DNA from: Vandiemenella viatica
Lineage: Eukaryota > Arthropoda > Insecta > Orthoptera > Morabidae
Direction: 5' to 3'
Assembly: GCA_031002005.1 (NCBI GenBank)
Contig: JARYHS010009186.1
Coordinates: 183,732,437-183,796,436, forward strand
DNA: 64,000 nucleotides
The notes below the pieces were generated by a model that was not told where the DNA came from, searched no databases, and worked only from the letters and a program-made list of their open reading frames with translations. Positions 11,546-21,314 of this stretch are shown in pieces. The position numbers were made by a program, and so were the translations under genes. Each line of letters starts with the position of its first letter. Position 1 is the stretch's first letter.

Positions 11546-14500
11546 GGCCACATTATTTAATGATTGAACTAGCTGTTGATTATGATGACAGGTAGCCACT
11601 GTACCCACAATCTATTTCTTTATTAAACCAAATTGCTGTTATTATGCCCTCGTGTAAATTAATATGTAGATTCCTGTGGCTCAACCTGATGTTAATTGGT
11701 TTAAATTCTGATGATGGTATTAATATGAACCTGATTGTCATGTATGTTTGGTCCGCAAACCGAAGATTGGTTTTAATTTCCCACAAGTATAAGATGATCA
11801 GCAGGAGAGGGCAAAAATCGACACCAGAAAAATCATGTCTACTCTTCCGAAAGCTACGTTCAACAGTGTCGCTCCATATTTATCGTGGATGGGTGAGGAA
11901 TTTAACATAGGTGGTAGCTATACAACCCGGTGTCAGTAACTGTGGATCACCACCACTTCTTACCTGCACGCCGAGTCCGGAGTGATAATTTCTTCCGTCA
12001 CTTTTATTCGATCAAGCTAATCCTTTTCCAGGCGCTAGGCTGAGCGAACTCGATGAATTAGATTGGTTCTGGGTAATACAAAGTACAGAATACCTTGCGC
12101 TAAATTACTGAAAATTTCTCAACAGGTGCTGCATAGGACTTTATTGTACACGTCGATTTTTTCTCTCATGGTCAAACATATTCCTTGGTTACATAAACAA
12201 CGAAATATTATACACCTCTATCACATTTATCCTCACCCGAATTTTACGCAAGATACGTGCTGAAACAATTCAACCACCATCTCTTTTGAAAGCAAACTAC
12301 GCCACTTGCAAACTGAGTGCGGAAATCAGGGAAGATCGTTATTTCGTTCCGCAAATCATATTTTGCTAGCTAGATGTTGACTTACTGAGTGCAGACGCCA
12401 CCTGAACAATATTAACATTTGTGAAGGAAATTTATAGTCATTCATAAATCTTAACTAAAAAGCTTCTTGGAGAAATGCAAAATATGTTCAAGAAATCAGA
12501 CATTTACTGCAACCAGGTGTAATAATATTCCCACTGTAATGTTAAAACTGATTGTAGTAAGCTTGGAAAATATCAGCGGAGTTCTTACATGTCTTGGAGA
12601 AAACATACTAACATGTTTATGTAACTTAGCTTCCATTGTTGTGAAGTAGATTAAAACACATATCGTTGTCTTGCAATAAAGCATGACATTTAATGCAAGA
12701 AATATCTGAAAATCCATATGTATTGAAAAATAATCATTTTTATTTCACTTATGGCAACATTACACGTCACATTACGAAGTATAAAATTCATATATGTATA
12801 TATATACAACAAAAATTTAATTTATAAGCATTAGGGTGTCCTTAGGCAATAGGCATTAGGCAAATTTTTCAAAACGAATTTTTTTTTTTTTTTTTTTGCT
12901 TACAACCCCTAATTCTCTTCGAATAAAAAAAACCCACTACATACAAAATTTCAACACGGTAAGAAATCTATAAGGCGACCCTCAAATGTCTCAAAGTTCT
13001 GGCATAGTATCAGCAATAACTAATTCCATTCAAAAGTGGTGTACTGTTTTCCTTTATGATCCTTTTTTGTTAACACAGAAATTAATGTGATGAGTCCCAG
13101 CCAACCACCATAATTGTTTAAGAATTTTCTGAATCAAATTTACCAAAGTTAATACGAAAAATTCTTAAAATTACTCAAAAATAGAAAATGTTTGGGTTTT
13201 TTAATGAAGAACGCAATTTTTACTAGATAAACACAATTTTATTTGCAACAGTAGTTTCTATGGCCACTGAAGATTGTACATTATTTTTTGTAAGGGCGGA
13301 TTTTGTGGCAGTTGGATTCTTTTCCAAGACTTTCGGTATTCTGTAAAACAAATTATTTCTCAGTTTCATCTTTTGTGAGAAGAATGTATTTGACACGTCT
13401 ATCTATACCATCCTTTATAACAACTATTTTATCCATTTTCTCAAGTCCACATTGCTAATCTGAATCATCTATACTGACGGGTCTAGTACGTTGGTTCTGA
13501 GAGATAATCAGGTAATGCATGGTTTGGTATCGGAAGTTACAAAACAAGAAAACTCGAAGATTATAAAGAAATTTACGTAATGCATCATTATCGTCTTCAT
13601 ATTTCTGTTTATTCACCATAACTTAAGTCATATTTGTCTAAATTTTTCAGTTGACACATAAAGAAGAAATCGTAATATGGTGCCTTAGTTGCATCTGGTG
13701 AAAGAAACTGGGATAGAAGTGACATTTGAGCAAAAATAAATAAATAAATAAAATAATAAATAAATATAAAAAATACATCTCATTCTTAAAGAATTCTTCT
13801 CATTGTGAGACAACATAAAATGATCTTTAAAGAGGTACATTTTAATGCATAAATTGCTTTTGACATCCAACTAGGATGACTTACACCAAAGCGTATGAAT
13901 GAGTTGTGTCAAAAAGATAGTCCAACGTTTCCTTGTCTGAAAGAACACGTTATATGTTTTAAACTAGAATCCTCACGAGTTTTCCTTTATTGAAGAACCG
14001 CTTATATATTTCAGGAAAAAAATATAAGTCACTCACTTTCAGAAGCCTCTGGCCTGTGCTTTTACTGAAAAATAAAGCTTCTCACCTTGGTTCTTGTTCA
14101 CGTGAGTTTACTTGTGCCTACCTGGAAAGCATCAAGTAGTTAATAACATATAAGGTTCTTTTCCTTAGATCATGACCACTTCAAACCTTCATCTGAAATT
14201 TATAAAAGGTAAGAAGGAAATCTCAAAACTACGAAATCATAACAAATAGTTAGGGATTAAATATTTTTCACCTAAGTCTTTAATGCACAGCTTTCCTTAA
14301 ATTTTGTTAGACCCACCAACCGGTATATTATTTAAATTTATGTCACAAGATCCCTTACACAAAAGATTTTTTACCAGGTAAAAAAAATTTTCCTTCTCCA
14401 AAAACCGAAAGACAGTTCTGCTACGACCGCAAATAATCCTTTCAATTTCTTAATAGTGTACATTACAATCCTTAACCACTTCTTTCAATATCATACAAAT

Positions 14501-14810
14501 TGCGCAACATTGGAAATTTACTATTTCCAGTTACTAAAGTCCCTTTCAATTTCTTGCACACTTGTTGCACAGTTATAAATTATAAATTCAGTACTTGATG
14601 GCTAATTCACAGCTTCTAAACTGGAACAGAATTTAAACAGCAGAATAGACTTGGCAATTTTTAATTAATGGCGCAACCGCTAAGTTTCGACTAATCATTA
14701 ATTTCGTTGGTATTATTATTGTTTCCATAACCAGTGTAATAGTATGATAACATCACAATTACATTATTTGTTTAGTTTGGTTAAATGCAGCAGCTAACAA
14801 TTATTGTATG
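11546..14810. other. Long AT-rich interval, no gene recognised
   Basis: 3.3 kb with short A/T runs (for example near 12,880) and a TATA-rich microsatellite near 12,790. Open frames here are short and carry no motif that I recognise. No transposon ends were identified, but old repeats cannot be excluded by eye. Confidence 0.3.
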
Positions 14811-14923
14811 TGCTGACGTAATCTGCCAGGGACACTGGTGACCAGCCGGGCCAACTAACTCAGCCAGCTACCAGGAAACCGGCGTGGTATTGTCCCCCTA
14901 ACAAGTGGACCAACCCTCGTCAA

Positions 14924-15105
14924 GCCGGCCTCGGTAGAGTAGGGGCTAGAGTGTTAGCTCCACGTGCCGAAGGTCGCGGGCATGGGTGTTTAACTGTTGT
15001 GTCTGTGAATGTCATGTCCGTCCTGTGGTGTGTCTAATTATCTGGAAAAATTCATCAGGCTGGCTGTGTGGCCTAAGATGCCGAAAGCCAATTAAAAAAA
15101 AAAAA
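14924..15105 (+). repeat. SINE with poly-A tail and target-site duplication
   Basis: A ~180-bp unit starting gccggcctcggtagagtagg and ending in a poly-A run. It is bracketed by the identical 12-mer AACCCTCGTCAA at 14,912-14,923 and 15,106-15,117. The direct repeats and A-tail are the hallmark of LINE-mediated insertion. The head has weak tRNA-like box character. This is a different family from the other SINEs in the window and is apparently young, because the duplication is intact. Confidence 0.8.
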
Positions 15106-15119
15106 AACCCTCGTCAAAT

Positions 15120-15414
15120 GTCACCCAGTAGAATATGCAAATGGAGACTTTCCCGGCGTATTGATTCAATGAAAGTTTCACGGGTGTCCAGCCAGATGGT
15201 GTCATAAAACGACGACGTTTCGACAACCTGCTCGGTTGTCTTCATCAGGTCTATTTAGATGTTGCTTCTCGAAATCACAAACAGATTGTGATTTCGAGAA
15301 GCAACTTCTAAATAGACCTGATGAAGATAACCGAGCAGGTTGTCGAAACGTCGTCGTTTTATGACACCATCCGGCTGGACACCCGTGAAACTTTCATTGA
15401 GTCACCCAGTAGAA
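15120..15414. mobile_element. Palindromic insertion with 14-bp direct repeats
   Basis: Two ~116-bp arms (15,166-15,281 and 15,285-15,400) are near-perfect reverse complements with almost no spacer. They are flanked by the identical GTCACCCAGTAGAA at 15,120-15,133 and 15,401-15,414. A 32-base asymmetric piece sits between the left repeat and the left arm. The arm contains cctgatgaagataaccgagc followed by gaaacgtcgt, a style of sequence often seen near Penelope-like element ends. It encodes nothing. Confidence 0.75.
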
Positions 15415-16100
15415 GCTTCAACAGAGACCTTTCTCTCAGAGCGGGATATTTATGTGCCTCACGGCACTCACCATGAATAATTTTGCAGTCGTGACAATTT
15501 AAAGTTTGCGCGGATTTATGGAGACAGATCAAATGAGACGTGACTAAACAGATATTTGCCAAACAAGAATTTTTTCACGAACAGAGTCCACTATCCCGAC
15601 GAACAATGAAAAGCCTGGGAGTGCCGATAAAATGCTTCCTTGAAATTTAAACTCGCAGCCAATCAGGATGAACCTAAAGGAAGTGAGGTGTGGGAGATGC
15701 ATGAGTGTAACCCTCCAATTGAAATCTAGTTAAGTTTAGGTACTACTTTTGTTTACAATATTTTTCACGTCTGGACGTATCCCGAGATGAAGCTGGATTG
15801 GCAAACTCGACTTCCGTTGGTGGGAGGCGATCGCCCGACATGTGAAGGCGAGCGGCAATGCTGGCGAGGACTCAACAGATGGATCTCGATGCGAGAGGTC
15901 ATTGAGACGAGCTGGTAGCCGGCAAGAGGCGACAAGTACAGTCATAAGTGTTAATGTCTAAACGGGCACAAGTGTGATTTGAAGTGGTATGTGTGAAGAC
16001 AGAGGTGCTGGCGTGTCTACTCCTGTGCTGACTAGTAGGAGGAGGTTGTCTTAGCTAGCCTGATAAGCTCTTTGGACAACTGTAAAGAGACTCCACTCGT
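15415..16100. other. GC-richer upstream region, no gene recognised
   Basis: Composition shifts upward in GC from about 15,770 toward the cluster at 16.1 kb. No convincing coding frame. It may belong to the same unit as the 16-17.5 kb genes. Confidence 0.3.
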
Positions 16101-16105
16101 CCGCG

Positions 16106-16183
16106 TGACGTCACAACATGGCCGCCCCCCGTTTGGTGCGACCAAGATGGCCGCCGAGCGCACCGCCCGGTCGTATGACGTCA
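16106..16183. promoter_or_regulatory. CRE palindromes with YY1-like motifs
   Basis: TGACGTCA, the full CREB/ATF palindrome, lies at 16,106-16,113 and 16,176-16,183. Between them are ACATGGCCGCC and CCAAGATGGCCGCC, which match the YY1 consensus. A third TGACGTCA is at 16,671-16,678, just upstream of the TATA box. Such density is unlikely by chance in AT-rich DNA. Binding is inferred, not shown. Confidence 0.6.
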
Positions 16184-16352
16184 CACGTTAGTTCCTCGAC
16201 CTGTCGCCACAGATGGCGGTAGCTGCCGGGCTTGCGCATATGTTAGTTCCCCGATCTGCGGATAGATGGCGCTGCACCGCTAGTTCACAGATCCGCTGGC
16301 AGATGGCGGGCTTGCGCTGCACAGTTAGTTCGCCGATCCGCTGGCAGATGGC
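16184..16352 (+). repeat. Four imperfect ~45-bp tandem repeats (promoter-proximal)
   Basis: Each unit contains GTTAGTTC (or GCTAGTTC), then a Gly/Cys-rich stretch such as CGATCCGCTGGC, then AGATGGCG. Units start near 16,184, 16,242, 16,281 and 16,328 and differ by substitutions and short insertions. They lie upstream of the TATA box and inside an open frame that is probably fortuitous. The repeated AGATGGCG core suggests protein-binding sites. Confidence 0.65.
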
Positions 16353-16413
16353 GCGACATGTATCATTTTGGTCTCCGACAAATATTTGCCACTGCTATCC
16401 ATCCTGTTCTGGA

Positions 16414-16692
16414 ATGCGGACGTCAGACAAAACTATGGATTCGTCTATCACTAGTGGTCGTCGGGTGTTGCGTATTCCAATTCCACCTTTACCGAGTAAC
16501 TTAAATATAATTAAAGTCTTATCTTCGAGGAGTTTAAATGGACCCATTGGTTTAAGTAGACAATGGACGATTAGTTCATCCATTAATCGGGAAATCGAGT
16601 ATGATGGTCTCCATGATGTCACGAATCCACTTCCTCTCAGATGTATACTGTTTGATACAGAAGTGGGTGTTGACGTCACTGCCGGAGTATAA
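16414..16692 (+). CDS. Hypothetical small protein (92 codons)
   Basis: Open from ATG at 16,414 to TAA at 16,690-16,692. The product starts MRTSDKTMDSSITSGRRVLR and then has a Pro-rich patch and a Ser-rich middle. It has no recognised domain. The stop codon lies inside the TATA box of the next gene, as in compact genomes. The frame continues open upstream through the tandem repeats to 16,213, so the start is uncertain. A minus-strand frame of similar length overlaps (16,395-16,679). Treat as a possibility only. Confidence 0.3.
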   Translation: MRTSDKTMDSSITSGRRVLRIPIPPLPSNLNIIKVLSSRSLNGPIGLSRQWTISSSINREIEYDGLHDVTNPLPLRCILFDTEVGVDVTAGV

Positions 16693-16755
16693 AGGTCATC
16701 CCACCAGCCAGCTAGCCCTCAGTTCCCGGTCGGCGATCGTCAAGTCCAGTTCACT
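16671..16755 (+). promoter_or_regulatory. Core promoter: CRE, TATA box, initiator, DPE-like site
   Basis: TGACGTCA at 16,671-16,678, TATAAAG at 16,688-16,694 and the arthropod initiator TCAGT at 16,719-16,723, with A+1 at 16,721. The TATA T is 33 bases upstream of +1. AGTTCA at +28 to +33 fits five of six positions of the DPE consensus RGWYVT. The ATG follows at +36, leaving a very short leader. The element order and spacing match strong arthropod or arthropod-virus promoters. Confidence 0.7.
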
Positions 16756-17454
16756 ATGGCTAGTGAGGTTCTCCTGTTTTCAACATGCTACAAGTTAAAC
16801 AGCAGTGACACCAAGCGTATCACTGTTGGTTTGTCACCTAAACTGGAATTTAATCCAGTAGTTGTACTCGAAAAAGTTGGGTACAATAAAGTCACTCTCA
16901 CACATGAAGAGTGGGATGTACTGAGACAGATGGTCTATACAATTGGTGGCTTTTTCAACAACACTGAGCATCTGCAAACGAGTGTCTCGCTCGGCAACCA
17001 CACCATCTCTTCCCGAACAGTGGCTGGAGCGAAAACTATATGGTTTTACAACAATGCTGTGCCTGCCTATGGTGTGTTTCTCGGCGAATCAACATGGGAC
17101 AACATGGTCGACGCCCTGCCAGCAGTGACCGGCGCCATCAACACCATGAAGCCCTGGAGTTATCACGTTACCAAGTACTACAACGAGTTTGTGAATACGT
17201 TATCAGTGAAAGTGATTCGTGACTTCCCCCGTTGTTCTGTGAATGGCCTGATAGATTTGCATTTTGATAGTGTACATGTCAATGAAGTGTCATACAGCCC
17301 CTGTTCAACACTAGTCTATGAACGTTTAAAGTTAGAAATTAAAGCATATAAAAAACTGTTAGTGTATGACTATGTTAAACGCAAAGTTGAGCAAGATTTC
17401 AAAGGAGCTGATGTATTTAGCAGAGGCGGTGATGACGTATGTGGTAATAATTAG
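16756..17454 (+). CDS. PC4/SUB1-like protein, possible viral or mobile-element gene
   Basis: 232 codons, ATG to TAG, unspliced. Residues 8-63 read as a PC4-type single-stranded-DNA-binding unit: a Phe-x-x-Cys-Tyr-x-Leu strand, DTKRITVGLSP, a second strand PVVVLEKV, then KVTLTHEEWDVLRQMVYTI, like PC4's ISLT.EQW..LK..I helix. A second half (about residues 84-133) repeats the pattern, with VFLGESTWDNMVDALPAV aligning to the Trp-Asp helix. The C-terminal ~90 residues are unassigned and end in a charged tail. There is no signal peptide or membrane helix. The intronless structure, a core promoter 36 bases before the ATG, and a paralogue 19 bases downstream suggest a compact viral or mobile origin. 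The family assignment is by pattern only. Confidence 0.65.
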   Translation: MASEVLLFSTCYKLNSSDTKRITVGLSPKLEFNPVVVLEKVGYNKVTLTHEEWDVLRQMVYTIGGFFNNTEHLQTSVSLGNHTISSRTVAGAKTIWFYNNAVPAYGVFLGESTWDNMVDALPAVTGAINTMKPWSYHVTKYYNEFVNTLSVKVIRDFPRCSVNGLIDLHFDSVHVNEVSYSPCSTLVYERLKLEIKAYKKLLVYDYVKRKVEQDFKGADVFSRGGDDVCGNN

Positions 17455-17473
17455 TGTCCCTCAGTCCGCTGCG

Positions 17474-17583
17474 ATGTGTCGTCCAGTAATGTTCTTCGCG
17501 TCTGTGTACCAGCTTAACGCCGGAGACTCCAAGCGGCTGACTTTCGGTTTGTCACCGCAACGTGATTTCGAGCCTGTTGTGGT
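17474..17583 (+). CDS. Second PC4/SUB1-like paralogue, truncated by the assembly gap
   Basis: ATG at 17,474, 19 bases after the stop of the previous gene, followed by 36 codons up to the N run. From the aligned Leu-Leu-Phe/Met-Phe-Phe start, 16 of 31 residues match the first gene, including the LN..D.KR.T.GLSP core and F.PVV. The intergenic bases contain CCCTCAGTC, echoing the CCCTCAGTT initiator of the first gene, so this copy may have its own start site. Continuation beyond 17,583 is unknown. Confidence 0.65.
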
Positions 17584-18583
17584 NNNNNNNNNNNNNNNNN
17601 NNNNNNNNNNNNNNNNNNNNNNNNNNNNNNNNNNNNNNNNNNNNNNNNNNNNNNNNNNNNNNNNNNNNNNNNNNNNNNNNNNNNNNNNNNNNNNNNNNNN
17701 NNNNNNNNNNNNNNNNNNNNNNNNNNNNNNNNNNNNNNNNNNNNNNNNNNNNNNNNNNNNNNNNNNNNNNNNNNNNNNNNNNNNNNNNNNNNNNNNNNNN
17801 NNNNNNNNNNNNNNNNNNNNNNNNNNNNNNNNNNNNNNNNNNNNNNNNNNNNNNNNNNNNNNNNNNNNNNNNNNNNNNNNNNNNNNNNNNNNNNNNNNNN
17901 NNNNNNNNNNNNNNNNNNNNNNNNNNNNNNNNNNNNNNNNNNNNNNNNNNNNNNNNNNNNNNNNNNNNNNNNNNNNNNNNNNNNNNNNNNNNNNNNNNNN
18001 NNNNNNNNNNNNNNNNNNNNNNNNNNNNNNNNNNNNNNNNNNNNNNNNNNNNNNNNNNNNNNNNNNNNNNNNNNNNNNNNNNNNNNNNNNNNNNNNNNNN
18101 NNNNNNNNNNNNNNNNNNNNNNNNNNNNNNNNNNNNNNNNNNNNNNNNNNNNNNNNNNNNNNNNNNNNNNNNNNNNNNNNNNNNNNNNNNNNNNNNNNNN
18201 NNNNNNNNNNNNNNNNNNNNNNNNNNNNNNNNNNNNNNNNNNNNNNNNNNNNNNNNNNNNNNNNNNNNNNNNNNNNNNNNNNNNNNNNNNNNNNNNNNNN
18301 NNNNNNNNNNNNNNNNNNNNNNNNNNNNNNNNNNNNNNNNNNNNNNNNNNNNNNNNNNNNNNNNNNNNNNNNNNNNNNNNNNNNNNNNNNNNNNNNNNNN
18401 NNNNNNNNNNNNNNNNNNNNNNNNNNNNNNNNNNNNNNNNNNNNNNNNNNNNNNNNNNNNNNNNNNNNNNNNNNNNNNNNNNNNNNNNNNNNNNNNNNNN
18501 NNNNNNNNNNNNNNNNNNNNNNNNNNNNNNNNNNNNNNNNNNNNNNNNNNNNNNNNNNNNNNNNNNNNNNNNNNNNNNNNNNN
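17584..18583. other. Assembly gap, exactly 1,000 N
   Basis: 1,000 consecutive N, a round figure that usually marks a scaffold join of unknown true size. Any long frame spanning it is an artefact. It interrupts the second PC4-like gene on the left, and its right edge is already inside a Penelope-like RT. Confidence 1.
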
Positions 18584-19815
18584 AAACATATACAGATACC
18601 TAAATCAGCAACACTACTATCATTTGATATAGAAAACATGTACCAGTATACCAAACAAAGAAACTTTACAAATAATCACAAAAAACCTCAAGGAACAACA
18701 GAAAATACCTGACACAAACATAAATGAAATCACAGATATACTAAAACTGTTAACTTCACAAAATTATTTCCACTTCAATAACCACTATATCACCTACATT
18801 GGTAATCATTTTCATAAATCATATAGAAAGTCAGATATTTGAAAACGTCATTCACAACAAAGGTTACAACATCATATTTTGGCTGAGATATTTTGATGAT
18901 ATAGTTTGTGTAGTAGATGAACCAGAAGCCAGAGTTAACCAACTACACACAGAAATCAACACTATACAGAAAAACAAATTTTACACTGGAAAAAGAAAAA
19001 GAAGGAAAACTCAGCTTCCTAGACCTCACTATAACCACTCACAACAATCTTCTCCAATTCTAAATATATAGGAAACCCACCACAACAGACATGATAATAG
19101 GCTCAAATTCCAATCATCCACAAACACACAAGGAAGCAGCAATTAGACACATGCTTAACAGAATAAACAAAACACCACTAAACAAGGACAACTACAAAAC
19201 AAAACTCAACACAATTACACACATAGCCACCAAAATGGGTACAAAGAAACCAGAATACACCAAACAAACAAAACCATCAAAAAGAAAATACTAAGAACAA
19301 CACAAAATAATATACCAACTGCACAACAAGCAAATACAAACACCCACATGGACGCAACAACATATACATAACACCCATACAAGCAAAAACAGAAAAATGG
19401 AACACTTTGACATACATAAACAAGAACAAACACAAAATAGCAAACATTCTTAAAAAGCAAGGACTCAGGATAGCATTCAGAACAGACAACTAACTAGAGA
19501 AAAATTCACAATTCCGGTATATATAAATTAACTTGCAGAGGCTGTAATGCACAATATATAGGCCAAACATGTAGGAAGTTTGAAACCAGATATAAGGAAC
19601 ATTTAAGAGCACTAAAATACAATAACCACTCAACATTCGCAGAACACCTACTAGAATATAATCACCAGCCTACAAACATAGCAATAGACATGAACAGCTA
19701 CTAACGTTTCAGGAAACTACCACATTCAAAAATCACTGGCCGAAGAAAAGAACATAATAAATGAATACACGAACCTGACGGACCCAACACTATACCCAGT
19801 ACTTAAAACGATATA
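18584..19815 (+). pseudogene. Penelope-like retroelement, RT plus GIY-YIG endonuclease (decayed)
   Basis: The first bases after the gap encode ATLLSFDIENMY, the LFxxDIxxMYxNI-type RT motif of Penelope-like elements. Then come IFINHIESQIFENVI and LRYFDDIVCVVDE (catalytic DD). The C-terminal region reads GIYKLTCRGCNAQYIGQT, the GIY and YIG halves of the endonuclease, then RYKEHLRAL and a FAEHLLEYNHQ segment. At least three frame changes are needed, so the copy is dead. The start is lost in the gap. The 19,816-20,180 stretch that follows is probably its 3' untranslated remnant, as may be 20,560-20,770. Confidence 0.85.
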
Positions 19816-20181
19816 AGAAAACACACAACCATCTATCACAAAAAGACACAGTCAATAATAATAATACACTAAACAAACTAAGCTCAGAGACACATTTAAA
19901 AGCGCGCCACCCACCGATAAAAACAGAAGCCAAACGATAAAGAAACCTGCCATGCAGCGAAGTTCGCTACACACTAAACCAATGCAAGCCATCATAATAT
20001 CTAGTCTATAGTGCAGTGAAAGTGACACGAAAGCACTCATAAAGATGCAACAAACAATTGTAATGCAAAATACTGCTATTACAGATACAACTGATCCTGA
20101 AACACAGCACAATTATAAGCCAATGTGATCATGTAAAAGTATAAGTATGCTTATATCTTAATTTTCATTTTCAAAGCTTAT

Positions 20182-20548
20182 ACAGGGTGTTTCAAAAATG
20201 ACCGGTATATTTGAAAAATCAATAAAAACTAACGGGCAGCGATAGAAATACGTTTGATGCAATATGCTTGGGACAACAGTAAATTTTCAGGCAGACAAAC
20301 TTTCGAAATTAGTTGCAATTTTCAACAACAGATGGCGCTGCAGTCTGGAAAAATCACTGTTCTAAGGAATTAACCATTTTTTCACAGCAAACTTGCAATC
20401 TGTGAACAGCACACGCTTACAGCAGAAAGACGACTTACAGAATGCCGAGCTCACACACTGTGTTTACTTCTATATCTTTCAAATCTCCTACAGCGCCATT
20501 TGTTGTTGAAAATTGTAACTAATTTCGAAAGTTTGTCCGGTATCTGTA
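20182..20548. mobile_element. MITE-like element with long internal inverted repeat
   Basis: Starts ACAGGGTGTTTCAAAAATGA, a common mariner/Tc1-type end. Inside are inverted arms at 20,294-20,340 and 20,491-20,537 (left arm gacaaactttcgaaattagt; the right arm is its complement with a few changes). Both ends carry ccggtat, but the right end lacks the CAGGGTG terminus, so it is rearranged or truncated. Confidence 0.6.
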
Positions 20549-21058
20549 TATATCATAATTATCATATGTAAAATTGTAACACAGAACAAATTTAATTAAC
20601 AGTCAGAACCGCTGAAGATGCTTTAGAGAATGAAGTGAAACGCATACGGAAAATAAAAACAACATATTCATTCAATTGCAGTGGCGTGGAAATTATTCAT
20701 AAAATTGATCCTACTGCAATTGAGGAAATGGCCCACAACATTCAGATGTTAGTTAGGAAGTACTAAAGTTTTAATTCTAATCTAGTTTAATAAGTTTTAT
20801 TTTTATATTTAACATAGAAACATAGATGCATATGTTATTGTATGTAATAACATTAGATACAAAATGGAGGTGTCAATAAAATGGTAGCTACTTAATTTGA
20901 CGACCATTGATTGCACCTGCTCTTGTTTCCTCTCAGAAGCAGAATGATTCATTGTGCCAATAACATATTCCATAGGAATTTCAATCAGTATTGATCTAAA
21001 TTCTCCTGGAATCTCTTCATGAACTGCAACACCGTTATTCACTCATTTAATGAGTTAA
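20549..21058. other. Interval downstream of the White-like gene
   Basis: The first 200 bases resemble a Penelope-like tail (ctgaagatgctttagagaat and gaagtgaaacgc). The rest is AT-rich DNA near the 3' end of the White-like gene. No gene seen. Confidence 0.3.
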
Positions 21059-21064
21059 TTTATT
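21059..21064 (-). terminator. Candidate polyadenylation signal of the White-like gene
   Basis: On the minus strand this reads AATAAA, about 146 bases after the stop codon. It is the closest canonical hexamer seen. Further T-rich possibilities lie near 20,790-20,815. Without transcript data the true 3' end is not fixed. Confidence 0.45.
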
Positions 21065-21209
21065 GAAGTTTCGGCTTTTGTAACATTAGGGTAGGACACA
21101 GTATATCACAGGGACGATCAAACCAACTTTTAGTTTCATTCTTTGGTTAACTGCAGATACACGAAGAATATTCGGCGAATTCATCATAGAGGAATTCAGT
21201 GATCATCCT

Positions 21210-21314
21210 TCAGCGAGAACAGCGCGAAGTCCGAATAAGCAGCGTTGTTAATGCCAGTAACCGGAACGATACTAACAGTCCCACGAGCCCGATGACGTCG
21301 TAGAGTAGGTCAGC
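21210..21314 (-). CDS. White-like last exon L (helix 6, C-terminus, stop)
   Basis: 105 bp, phase 0 start after ttgcag: 34 codons and TGA. It encodes [20 protein letters not shown] and a short Arg-rich tail. White ends ADLPLDYVGLAILIVSFRVL followed by RLRARRKE, so length and pattern agree and the reading frame is complete at this end. Confidence 0.93.
   Translation of the reverse strand, partial: ADLLYDVIGLVGLLVSFRLLALTTLLIRTSRCSR

Noticed and set aside
16395..16679. Minus-strand 94-codon frame opposite the small ORF
   Set aside because: No motif, no promoter on that strand, and the neighbouring promoter and genes all point the other way. Kept only as a caveat on the plus-strand ORF.
17366..18712. 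Long open frames of 345-448 codons on both strands
   Set aside because: They consist almost wholly of unknown residues across the 1,000-N gap; an artefact.
19215..20112. Minus-strand hydrophobic, Cys/Val/Phe-rich frames
   Set aside because: Antisense of A/C-rich Penelope-like coding sequence; apparent membrane character is compositional.
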